From contig JADJYK010000012.1 of assembly GCA_016719815.1 (NCBI GenBank), positions 62,001 through 126,000 on the forward strand: DNA of 64,000 nt, read 5' to 3'. Source of the DNA: Chitinophagaceae bacterium. Lineage in GTDB: Bacteria; Bacteroidota; Bacteroidia; Chitinophagales; Chitinophagaceae. Positions 55,713-64,000 of this stretch are shown here, piece after piece. Under the pieces are notes generated by a model. The model saw only the letters and a program-made list of their open reading frames with translations. It made no database searches and had not been told where the DNA came from. Made by a program: the position numbers and the translations under genes. Position 1 is the stretch's first letter, and the number at the start of each line of letters is the position of its first letter.

Positions 55713-56368
55713 ATGAAGTTCAGGGCTATAGCAAGGCAACTGCGTAAACCTGGGGGCTGGTCAGGTAAAAAAGTTGGAAATAGCATGAATAAGGCAAACC
55801 GGTTCTTATATGAAAAGCTAATTGAAATTATTTGCCTGCAACCGGTGTATTCTATTCTTGAAATTGGATTTGGAAATGGCTGTTTTTTTCCCAATTTCTT
55901 TGAGAAAATGCCGGGTTTGCATATGACGGGCATCGATTACTCGTTGCAAATGGTAAAAGCTGCAAAAAGGAGAAATAAAAAAGTATAATCGGAGAAAAAC
56001 TTAGGCTGATAAAAGGCAATAGCGAATGCCTTCCCTCTCCGGACAATACTTTTGATCTAGTGTTTTGTATCAACGTAATTTACTTCTGGCAAAATCCATC
56101 AAAGCACCTGCAGGAAATAAAAAGGGTATTAAAACCGGGTGGTGCCTTTTACGCAATTTTCCGGACAAAAGAAAGTATGCAGTTTATGCCCTTTACTCAA
56201 TTTGGGTTTACCGCCTATGATGAAGTAGAATGGATACAACAATTAACTGAAAATAACTTTTCTGAAATAAATCACATTTTGCTTCAGGAACCTGAAGTTG
56301 TTTTTAAAGAAAGTAAAATAAGTATACAATCCCATTTTATTACAGGTAAAAAAGAGAGCTTATTATAA
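55713..56368 (+). CDS. Class I SAM-dependent methyltransferase (one frameshift)
   Basis: After repair about 218 residues. Motif I is ILEIGFGNGCFFPNF near residue 50, then TGIDYSLQMVKAAKRRNKK. The post-I region LPSPDNTFDLVFCINVIYFW and EIKRVLKPGGAFYAIF show the usual Methyltransf_11 order. A base is missing near 55984-55985, joining RNKKV to GEKLRLIKGNSE. The substrate is unknown. Its end overlaps the convergent peroxiredoxin gene by 6 bases. Confidence 0.8.
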
Positions 56369-56953
56369 TTGTTTGAGCAAGTCTATTACTGCAGGCCGCT
56401 TTTTATAATCCTTTTCAAAAAAACGATAGATAACTGTCTGTTCATCACCTATTATGAAAACCGCAGTTATTGGCAGGTATTTACCATTGGGTCCGTTATT
56501 CTTCTCGACATCAATGCCGGAATTGCGATATCTTGTTAGTGTATTTTCAGGCACTTCATATTCTACATCATACGCTTTCAATATTTTTAGTCCTTCATCA
56601 TAGAGCACCGGAAATTCTGCTTTTGTTTTTTCAACAGTTCCGGCGACACTCTCCAGTTTCTCTGGTGAAACAGCAACAAGACTAGCCCCTTTATCTTTAA
56701 TAAACTGAAGAGAATCCTGAAGTACAGACAAAAATCTGTTACAATAAGGACACCACTGCCCACGATAAAATACAATTATCACCTTGCCTTTCTTCAACAG
56801 GTCCTTCAGCCTTATTTCATCTCCGTTCTGATCTTTTGCCTTAAAATCAGGTGCCTTAGAAGCAATAAAAAGTCCTTCGGGTGCTTCCTGCGAAAAAGCA
56901 AAAACGGAGAATAAAAGCATAAATAACAAAATCCCCAGATTTCTTTTCATCAT
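56363..56953 (-). CDS. Exported peroxiredoxin-like (AhpC/TSA) protein
   Basis: A 196-residue protein with a signal peptide (RNLGILLFMLLFSVFAFSQ). The thioredoxin-fold active site is VFYRGQWCPYCNRFL near residue 66, a CxxC in the peroxidatic position. The segment SLVAVSPEKLESVAGTVEK and the later FPVLYDEGLKILKAY fit the AhpC/TSA family. It probably reduces peroxides or acts as a thiol oxidoreductase in the periplasm. Confidence 0.82.
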   Translation of the reverse strand: MMKRNLGILLFMLLFSVFAFSQEAPEGLFIASKAPDFKAKDQNGDEIRLKDLLKKGKVIIVFYRGQWCPYCNRFLSVLQDSLQFIKDKGASLVAVSPEKLESVAGTVEKTKAEFPVLYDEGLKILKAYDVEYEVPENTLTRYRNSGIDVEKNNGPNGKYLPITAVFIIGDEQTVIYRFFEKDYKKRPAVIDLLKQL

Positions 56954-57066
56954 TATGCAAAATTATACGGATGAAGGAATAATTATTTATACATGAAAAA
57001 GCATTAACATAAGATTATTTTTTTCTTATTTTTGATTTTTCCATTAACCTTAGTCTAAAAAAAATC

Positions 57067-57333
57067 ATGGCCAATAGTCAGTCACATGCAGAAAAATATT
57101 TTACTAAGTTACTCCTAGGGTTTGCATCTATTATTACAGGTGTAATGCTTGCTTTTTTTGCAATATTCGAAGCTTCAAACGAAGGAAAATAGTATTTCTG
57201 GGCGATCATAGTTTCTTTTCTGCTATGCGGTGGAATTTATTTTTCTCTGCAGGCATTTGTACATAAGATAAAATCTGATTTCAGCAGGAGAGCAAAGCAA
57301 AGGGAAACCCATACGGAAAGGCTAAACGGATAA
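57067..57333 (+). pseudogene. Small two-helix membrane protein interrupted by TAG
   Basis: The frame from ATG 57067 encodes KLLLGFASIITGVMLAFFAI, then SNEGK, then TAG at 57190-57192. It continues in the same frame as YFWAIIVSFLLCGGIYFSLQ and a basic tail ending RETHTERLNG, TAA. Together this would be an 88-residue protein with two hydrophobic helices and charged ends, a pattern of real coding sequence. CAG to TAG would be one change. No family is recognised. Confidence 0.55.
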
Positions 57334-57341
57334 TTGGGCAA

Positions 57342-57681
57342 TCAGCCAAAACGTTTGCTAAACATGAAGAATACGACCCCAATCAGGAGCGCAAAACTTA
57401 CAGCATACCTCCAATGAAATAGTTCTTTAAGATACCAAACAGCAAATACTGTAAATACCACCAGTGTTATTACTTCTTGTATCATTTTTAACAGGAAACC
57501 ACTAAGTCCCTTACCGGCGTATCTTATTCTGTTAGCCGGAACCATTAGTATCTATTCAAATAGTGCGATACCCCAACTGATAAGGATGGCTTTCCTTAAA
57601 GGTCACCCGTCCTGCTTCAGGTGATATACCAGGCGAAAGTCATAAACACATGGAAGCAAGTAACAGAATAATTGTCCTCAT
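57342..57681 (-). pseudogene. DUF486 (DMT-like) membrane protein, decayed
   Basis: Read across lesions, the minus strand encodes MRTIILLLAS, VFMTFAWY, HLKQDG, PLRKAILISWGIALFE, ILMVPANRIRYAGKGLSGFL, KMIQEVITLVVFTVFAVWYL and ends FFMFSKRFG, a DUF486 protein of about 113 residues. Lesions: one base missing near 57648, one near 57624-57625, TGA at 57603-57605 (a Trp is expected) and TAG at 57552-57554 (a Tyr is expected). Four lesions in 113 codons, two of them stops, suggest true decay. Confidence 0.75.
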
Positions 57682-57691
57682 ATTTTCTAAT

Positions 57692-57717
57692 TAAAAAAGT
57701 CTGGCATAACCAGACTC
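57692..57717 (-). terminator. Intrinsic terminator of smc
   Basis: Minus strand AGTCTGG pairs with CCAGACT around 5 bases, then TTTTT. It lies 40 bases after the smc stop. Confidence 0.8.
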
Positions 57718-57756
57718 TCAAGATTAACTCTATAAACTATTCATTTTTTTACTTCA

Positions 57757-60700
57757 TCAATTTGCCTGAAGATTGCGGAAGTCTACCGGAACCAATTTGC
57801 TTACACCGGGCTCCTGCATAGTAACACCGTAAATTACATCTACTGTACTCATGGTCATTTTGTTGTGAGTAACAATAATGAACTGAGAGTTTTCGGAAAA
57901 TTGGCGGATCATGTTGGTAAACTTACCCACATTCGCATCATCCAGTGGCGCATCCACCTCGTCCAGAATACAGAACGGAGCAGGTTTGATTAGATAAATA
58001 GCAAACAATAATGCAGTTGCTGTTAATGTTCGTTCGCCTCCACTCAACTGTGTTAAAGATGATGGACGTTTGCCTTTCGGTTTAGCAATTACATCAATAC
58101 CTGTTTCTGCAATGTTATCCGGTGTTTCCAGTACAAGGTCACACTGGTCATCTTCAGTAAATAATGTTTGAAATACTTTTTGAAAATTCTCTCTTACTAA
58201 GTGGAATGTTTCAAGAAAACGCTGATTGGCAGTTGCCTCTACCTCCTCAATCGTTTTCAACAGGCTGTCTTTTGCATTAATAAGATCTGTCTTTTGTTCT
58301 ACGATGAAATCATATCTTTTCTTCATCTCGGTAAACGCTTCAATGGCTGTAGGGTTTACTTCACCAAGGTTTTCCAGCCGCTTTTTCATCCTGTCAGCCT
58401 TTTCCTGCAACTCTTCTACCGGTATAATACCGCTGCGGGCTTCACCCAATATGGCTTCAAGGTCAATCCTGAATTCAACATTCATACGTTCTTTCATACC
58501 GGCAAGTTGCAGTTTCAATTCATTCAGCCTATCCTTGATTGCAGCCAGCATATGTTCAACCTGCTCTTTATCTTTCACTTTATGCCGTATCAGGCTTTCT
58601 TTTTCACTGAGTTGGTTACGTAAATTATAATAGGCCTGATCAGCTTCATTCAGTTTTCTTTCTTCCTCTTCTTTTGTCTGCATCAGTTTAACCAGTTCCT
58701 CTTCAATATTTTTTAGCGATTGGGCTGACTGGCTGATATTGACAGTAGTATCTTCAAGATGGCTGCTGTTAGATGTAATTTGCTGACGCAGGTCGGATAA
58801 TTGTTTCGTTTTGAAATCCAGTTCCTGTTTCAAGCCATTAATCTTACTCTGCTGTTTGGTTACATTCAGATTAAATTCATTGTACTGGCTTGTGGCTTCG
58901 TTGTAATGATTTTCAGTAACTTTATATGCTTCTTCTGCTTCTGAAAGTTTCGATGCATTTATTTGCAGCAATTCATTAAATTCAGTTAACTGATTTCTCA
59001 CTCCCTCAACGGAGTTGTGTGTCTGCTCCATCTGCATGTTCAGTTCTTCGAGCCTGTGCAAACTGGTGGTTTGCATAGAGTGCAAATTTTCCAGTTTATT
59101 ATGAAGCGCAAATACCTCGTTGGTAAGTTGCTGTATCTCTCTTTCTGTCTCCCGGATGGTATTTTCACGCAGGTCTTCGTTAAATGCAATTACTTCATTA
59201 TGCCTTGCCTGTATAGTTGCACGAAGGGCATCCACTACCTGGCTTTGCTCATTGATTGCTTCCTGAAGTTTTTCAAGGTTCTTAGCCCTCCCAATTTTTT
59301 TCCCTTCAATTAATCCCACACTACCCCCGGTAAGTGAATATTTCCCTTTTACATACTTACCATTTTTTTCTATCACTACAAACCCATTGCTGTTTTGCAA
59401 TGCATCTTCATTATCTGCAATAAATACTTTACCGAGCAAATGTTCCGCCAGTTTGCGGTATTTTTCTTCTACATCCACCACACTTAAGGCAGGTATAGCA
59501 CCTTTTAACTGGTGAGAAGAAATAATATTGCTTTCGCTTTGCGCAATCTTATCCAGCAGGAAAAAGTTAGCTTTTCCTTTTTTATTCTCATCCAGCAGGT
59601 GAACTGCCTGTAAACCTTCCTGCAAATTGTTTACTACATAGTAGCTCAGGTAAGGCTCCAGTACATTTTCCAGGGCGGTTCTGTATTCTTCATTTACGTA
59701 CAACACATCTGACAAAATCGGAGACTGATGATTCCATCCAGTATTATTATGCAGAAATTTCACTGAATCAGGATAACCTTCCATTGAATCAATCATGCTT
59801 TTCAGCAGGTCATGCTCATTCTTTTGGCATCGAGTTTCCTGTTTTCTCCGGCAAGATCATTACGCAGATCTTCCAGCACTGCCTGCGTTTGCAGTATTTG
59901 TTCTTTGGTGTTCTCATGGTGATGCTGTAACTGCTCCAGATCAACTTTTTTAATGTTCAGTTCTTTTTCTTTTATAAGTCTCTCCTCATCCAGCCTGTGC
60001 CTTTGTTCATCACGGTACTTTCTTTCGTCTTCAATCTGCCCAATAATCCGTTGCAGATTTTGGATAGAGCTGTCTGCCACGGCCACTTTCTTTTCTGCAT
60101 CAAACTGGCTGCGTTGGGTTTGCTGGTACTCTGTACGCAGGCTATCCAGGCCTTCCCTTTTTTCATCCAGCGCATCTCTTTTTACATCGGTCTCTTTGCG
60201 TAACTCCTCCAATTGATGGCTGAGTATTTCCAACACTTTAGTTTCTTCTTCAAACTGTAATTGTGTAAATCCGATACTTTCTTCTATGCCTATTAACTGG
60301 CCTTCCGCTTTTTGCAGAAACTCTTTAAGGCTTTCTTCTTTTTCATGCAGATGTTCAAGACGCTGTGCTGACAGGTTCCTGTCGTTTTCTTTGCTACGCA
60401 CTGTTTGCTGCATATCATTAAAAGCATGCTGCATGCTTTGTAACTGTCTTTCTTTTTCAATGAAAGCCAGTTTCTCTTCTTCCAGCCCGGCTTCATCACT
60501 GGCAATTTCTGCTTCTAGTTTTATTCTCTTATCAGTTTCAATATCCTGTTGTTCATTTAGTTCCCTGTAAGAAAGATTAAAACCTTCCAGTGCCGCCTTT
60601 GCCAGTTCAATACTTATTTCTCGGTATTCTTTTTTGATTTCGTGGTATTTCTCTGCTTTCCTCGCCTGGCTTTCTAAAGCTTTTAACTGGTTATTGATTT

Positions 60701-61287
60701 CAAATAAAAGGTCTTCTATCCTGCTTAAATCCAGCTCAGTTGCATCAAGTTTTAGTTTAGCCTCTTTCTTCCGGGTTTTATAGATTGAAATACCTGCAGC
60801 CTGTTCCAGCATGCGGCGGCGGCTGTTGTCTTTATCTTTAATCAAATCGTCCACCATATCAAGTGCGATGATTGCATAACTATCGGTACTTATACCTGTA
60901 TCCATAAACAGATTCTGAATATCTTTCAGGCGGCACTGCACATCGTTGAGCCGATATTCGCTTTCACCACTTTTGTAAAACTTACGGGTAATGGTAACTG
61001 TACTGAATTCAGTAGGAAGCAGGTTTCGGGTATTCTCAAAGGTAAGACTCACTTCAGCTAAACCGGAAGCACTGCGGGTTTTGGAACCATTAAAGACCAG
61101 GCTATCAAGATTTTCACTTCGAAGCTGACTGATTTTTTGCTCGCCTATCACCCAACGTAGCTGTCAACAATGTTTGACTTTCCACAGCCATTCGGTCCGA
61201 CAATGCCTGTTATATTATCATCAAAATTTACAACTGTTTTATCAGCAAAACTTTTGAATCCCTGATTTCTAAACTCTTTAATCTCAC
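57757..61287 (-). CDS. smc: Chromosome segregation protein SMC (three single-base deletions)
   Basis: SMC dimers organise and separate the chromosome. After repair the protein starts at GTG 61287 and reads RLKSLEIKGFKSFADKTVVN with Walker A GPNGCGKSN near residue 32. Two long coiled coils flank a hinge (about residues 500-670, SMIDSMEGYPDSVKFLHN onward). The C-terminal signature SQLSGGERTLTATALLFAIY-type block (here LTQLSGGERTLTAT) and Walker B FCILDEVDAPLDD are present. Single bases are missing near 61262, 61160 and in the run at 59822-59825. Repaired length is about 1177 residues, normal for the phylum. Essential, so error is likely. Confidence 0.92.
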
Positions 61288-61462
61288 GGTAATCTCGTTT
61301 AAAGTCAGGCGGCGAATATAAGGCAAAGGATAACAAAAACAGGGGTGGCAATCAGCCAGTTATTCACATTACCGGGGATAAAATGTGAGAAGAAAGTTGG
61401 GATGATGGACAATAGCAATAAAAGATGAAATACTGCAAAATTTCATCCCTTTGCAACCAAAG

Positions 61463-61493
61463 AAAAAAGGTTGTTTCTATGTCGAAACAACCT
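61463..61493 (-). terminator. Intrinsic terminator of infC
   Basis: Minus strand AGGTTGTTTC pairs with GAAACAACCT around 6 bases, followed by six Ts, 28 bases after the infC stop. rpmI and rplT, which usually follow infC, are absent from the gap up to smc. Confidence 0.85.
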
Positions 61494-61520
61494 CTAAGTA
61501 TTTTATACGTTTTTAAACAA

Positions 61521-62156
61521 CTAGCCCTTCTTTTTTCCTTTGGGAGCAAACATGGCCAGCATCCGGCGGCCCTCCATTTTGGGCATATTTTCAAGAACAC
61601 CTACTTCGGCAAGCCTTTCGGCAAATTTGAGTAACAGTAATTGACCCCTGTCCTGAAACTGAATGGCACGGCCTTTAAACTGCACATAGGCTTTTACTTT
61701 ATTACCATCTTTCAGAAATCCTTCTGCATGCTTAGCCTTGAAATCAAAATCATGGTCATCCGTATTTGGTGTAAACCGGATTTCCTTCACCTCGGAGACT
61801 TTGCTTTTTGCTTTCATCTCCTTTTCTTTTTTCTTCTTATCGTAGAGGAATTTATTATAGTCGATAATCTTACATACAGGAGGATCAACCGTTGGCGAAA
61901 TTTCTACCAAATCAAGCTCTTGGTCCTGTGCCATTTTAAGTGCCGCTGGTGTGTCATAAATCCCAACTTCCACATTATCGCCAACTAACCTTACCTGTGG
62001 CACACGAATGAAGTGATTAATCCTGTGTTCTGCTTCTTTTCGGGAATAAATCTTCCTGTTAAAACCGCCTTTGTTAAATCCGCCACCTCCGGGCTTAAAT
62101 CCGCCTTGTCCTGGTGGCCTGCTGAACCCTCCTCCGGGTTTTTGTGGTACTGCCAT
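61521..62156 (-). CDS. infC: Translation initiation factor IF-3
   Basis: IF-3 binds the 30S subunit and checks the start codon. The core begins EAEHRINHFIRVPQVRLVGD, followed by ALKMAQDQELDLVEISPTVD and PPVCKIIDYNKFLYDKKKKE. The C-terminal domain has KEIRFTPNTDDHDFDFK and VQFKGRAIQFQDRGQLLLLK. An extra N-terminal glycine-rich tail of about 35 residues (GGGFSRPPGQGGFKPGGGGF) precedes the core, seen in other Bacteroidota IF-3 proteins. The C-terminus ends in GKKKG. The start is a normal ATG. Confidence 0.94.
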   Translation of the reverse strand: MAVPQKPGGGFSRPPGQGGFKPGGGGFNKGGFNRKIYSRKEAEHRINHFIRVPQVRLVGDNVEVGIYDTPAALKMAQDQELDLVEISPTVDPPVCKIIDYNKFLYDKKKKEKEMKAKSKVSEVKEIRFTPNTDDHDFDFKAKHAEGFLKDGNKVKAYVQFKGRAIQFQDRGQLLLLKFAERLAEVGVLENMPKMEGRRMLAMFAPKGKKKG

Positions 62157-62173
62157 TTACTTTGTTTGGTTAA

Positions 62174-62234
62174 GCTCCTCTCTGACAGGAGCAATTTGTT
62201 TTTATTAACAGTTATACCTCATCAGAGTATGAGG
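62174..62234 (-). promoter_or_regulatory. Two hairpins in the infC leader
   Basis: On the minus strand CCTCAT/ATGAGG (62234-62217) and GCTCCT/AGGAGC (62192-62174) could fold between the thrS stop and the infC start. Neither is followed by a T-run, so these are not terminators. They might act in mRNA processing or translational control of infC; evidence is structural only. Confidence 0.35.
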
Positions 62235-62245
62235 ATTTAAAAATT

Positions 62246-64000
62246 TTAATCTGTCCGCCTATCCGCAATCTCTGCAACAGCATCAGTAATAAACTCTTCT
62301 ACATCTTTCACTCCTGCATCTCCTTTTCCCTGCCTTCTTACAGCCACCTTATTTTCGTTCATTTCTTTTTCACCCACTACAAGCATATAAGGAACCCTCT
62401 GCAATTCAGTATCTCTGATTTTTTTACCAATTTTCTCGTTACGGTCATCCACTTCTGCACGAATATCAGCATTTTTCAGTTTATCTGATACAGCCAGTGC
62501 ATAATCCATGAATTTATCGCTTATGGGTAACACTTTTACTTGTACCGGGGCCAGCCATAGGGGGAATTTTCCGGCGTAATGCTCAAGCAGGAAACCGATA
62601 AACCGTTCATGAGTACCTAAAGGGGCTCTGTGAATAATAAGCGGTACTTCCGGCTGATTTTGCTGGTTGGTAAAGCTGAGTTTGAAGCGACGTCCCTGTG
62701 CAAAATCCACCTGGTTTGTAGCCAATGTAAACTCACGGCCTATAGCACTCCAGATCTGTACATCAATTTTAGGCCCGTAGAATGCTCCTTCGCCTTTAAC
62801 TTCCACAAACGGAACTTTAGTTTCGATAAGTACATTTCTTACCAATTCTTCTGTCTCGATCCATAATTCTGGTTCGTTAATGTATTTCTGCCCCAACTTT
62901 TCTGGATCATGTAGGAAAGGCGCATGATGTACTTATCTATTCCAAAGATTTTGAAATATTTCAGGTACATATCATTTACTGTCTTGAACTCCTGGGCAAA
63001 CTGCTCTTTTGTACAATAAATATGTGCGTCATTCATGTGCAGACAACGTACCCGCATCAAACCAAACAATTCCCCGCTTTGTTCATATCTGTAGCAGGTT
63101 CCATATTCTGCAAGACGCAGCGGCAAATCCTTATAACTCTTTGGCTCTGCATCGAAAATTTTGTGGTGATGGGGGCAGTTCATTGCCTTGAGATAATACT
63201 TTTCACCATCCATTTCCATTGCCGGAAACATACTGTCGGCATAGTACGGCAAGTGACCACTGGTAATGTACATGCTTTCTTTTGCAATATGCGGTGTAAC
63301 AACCCTTTTATACCCTGCAGCCAATTCTGTTTCTTTGGCAAGTTTTTCCAGTTCTTCGATAATTACAGTTCCTTTGGGTAACCACAGCGGAAGTCCCGGA
63401 CCCACATCATCATCCATTGTATAAATACCGAGTTCTTTTCCCAGTTTCCGGTGATCCCTTTTCTTAGCCTCCTCCAGCATGGTCAGGTGTTCTTCCATCT
63501 CCTTTTGTGATGGAAATGTTACACCATATACACGGGTAAGCTGCTTGTTCTTCTCGTCTCCTTTCCAGTAAGCACCGGCAATAGTGGTAAGCTTAATTGC
63601 CTTAATAAAACCAGTATTTGGAATGTGTGGCCCGCGGCACAAGTCAGTAAAATTACCCTGTGTGTAGAAAGAAATTTCACCGTCGTTGAGATTACTCAGC
63701 AGGTCCAGTTTGTACTCATCGCCTTTTTCAGTAAAATATTTTACTGCTTCTTCCTTTGGCAGTTCCTTTCTTACATATGCATTGCTTTGTTTTGCCAGTT
63801 CATTCATTTTCTTTTCCAGAGAAATCAAATCTTCTTCTGACATTTTACGATCACCCAAGTCCATATCATAATAAAAACCTTTGGGGCTTTCTAAAGGCGG
63901 GCCTACCCAAAATTTTACTCCGGGGAACAACGATTCAACAGCCTCAGCCATAAGATGTGCTGAAGAATGCCAGAAGGTCATTTGACCGTCTGTGTCGTTC
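62246..64000 (-). CDS. thrS: Threonyl-tRNA synthetase, 5' end outside window (one frameshift)
   Basis: A class II synthetase that charges tRNA-Thr. The window holds the editing and catalytic domains: the editing-site motif FWHSSAHLMAEAVE opens the fragment, then DLCRGPHIPNTG. The zinc and motif 2 regions are LKAMNCPHHHKIF and TCYRYEQSGELFGLMRVR. Motif 3 is IHRAPLGTHERFIGFLLEHY, followed by the anticodon-binding domain to the C-terminus. The N-terminal TGS domain lies beyond 64000. One base is missing in GG at 62914-62915, joining IMRLS to LHDPEKLGQKY. infC follows 89 bases later. Confidence 0.93.

Noticed and set aside
58201..60570. Long open frames on the plus strand opposite smc
   Set aside because: They mirror the coiled-coil codons of smc and have no similarity or start signals of their own.
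61288..61462. rpmI or rplT in the infC-smc gap
   Set aside because: The gap was read on the coding strand and holds no ribosomal-protein-like sequence.

Overview
The window is chromosomal DNA of a Bacteroidota bacterium, most likely a member of the Chitinophagaceae or a close relative (family placement is inference from gene content). The evidence is: a C-terminal domain of the gliding/type IX secretion type on a large secreted protein; a short primary sigma factor (291 aa) of the Bacteroidota type; many small lipoproteins with DUF4249, DUF4382, DUF6089 and DUF2141-like folds; a Nudix-type AraR next to arabinose genes; promoters with the TAnnTTTG -7 box; and almost no Shine-Dalgarno sequences. 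Most of the window is housekeeping or ordinary accessory sequence. I see no prophage, complete transposon, CRISPR array or rRNA. There is one tRNA, Leu(CAA).

Layout. 1-7.3 kb: pdhA start, recF-DUF721, a MauE/DoxX membrane protein with a DUF1599 protein, folP, an FKBP lipoprotein coupled to a DHH phosphoesterase, and ndk. 7.3-20 kb: DUF2141, TraB/GumN, a UbiD decarboxylase carrying an in-frame palindromic insert, DUF6089, an M13 peptidase, folB, trxB, DUF4249, rpoD, lgt and a bacilliredoxin. 20-31 kb: Hsp20, small lipoproteins, an arginine-decarboxylase-family enzyme, a large T9SS-type protein, thiolase, hutI with an internal stop, an integrase remnant and a zinc-ribbon membrane protein. 31-36.6 kb: an ABC permease, tsaD, trmN6, an alanine/saccharopine-dehydrogenase-like enzyme and a lipoprotein. 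36.7-41.9 kb: a CHAT protease with TPRs, a DUF4382 lipoprotein, a TPR-type anti-sigma and its sigma factor; this is the most interesting locus. 41.9-49.4 kb: hscB, tRNA-Leu, and an arabinose cluster (galM, araR, araB, araD, araA) with a convergent HAD phosphatase. 49.4-57.7 kb: a LuxE-like protein, a damaged lipoprotein/UbiA-like pair, an M42 peptidase, a four-repeat lipoprotein, a rhodanese-thioredoxin fusion, a methyltransferase, a peroxiredoxin and two decayed small membrane genes. 57.7-64 kb: smc, infC and thrS (thrS runs off the end).

A major caveat applies to the whole window. About twenty genes or gene ends show single-base frameshifts, nearly all one-base deletions and often in homopolymers, including in essential genes (smc has three, thrS, lgt two, folP two). 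The simplest reading is uncorrected long-read consensus error, so I annotate these as single genes and give the lesion position. In-frame stops in hutI, a small membrane gene and a DUF486 gene are less easily explained that way and may be real decay.

The best candidate for an undescribed system is at 36.7-41.9 kb. A sigma factor is translationally coupled to a one-TM anti-sigma-like protein with a periplasmic TPR-like tail. It lies opposite a membrane-anchored, apparently periplasmic TPR-CHAT (caspase-like) protease. A proteolytic signalling role is inference only.
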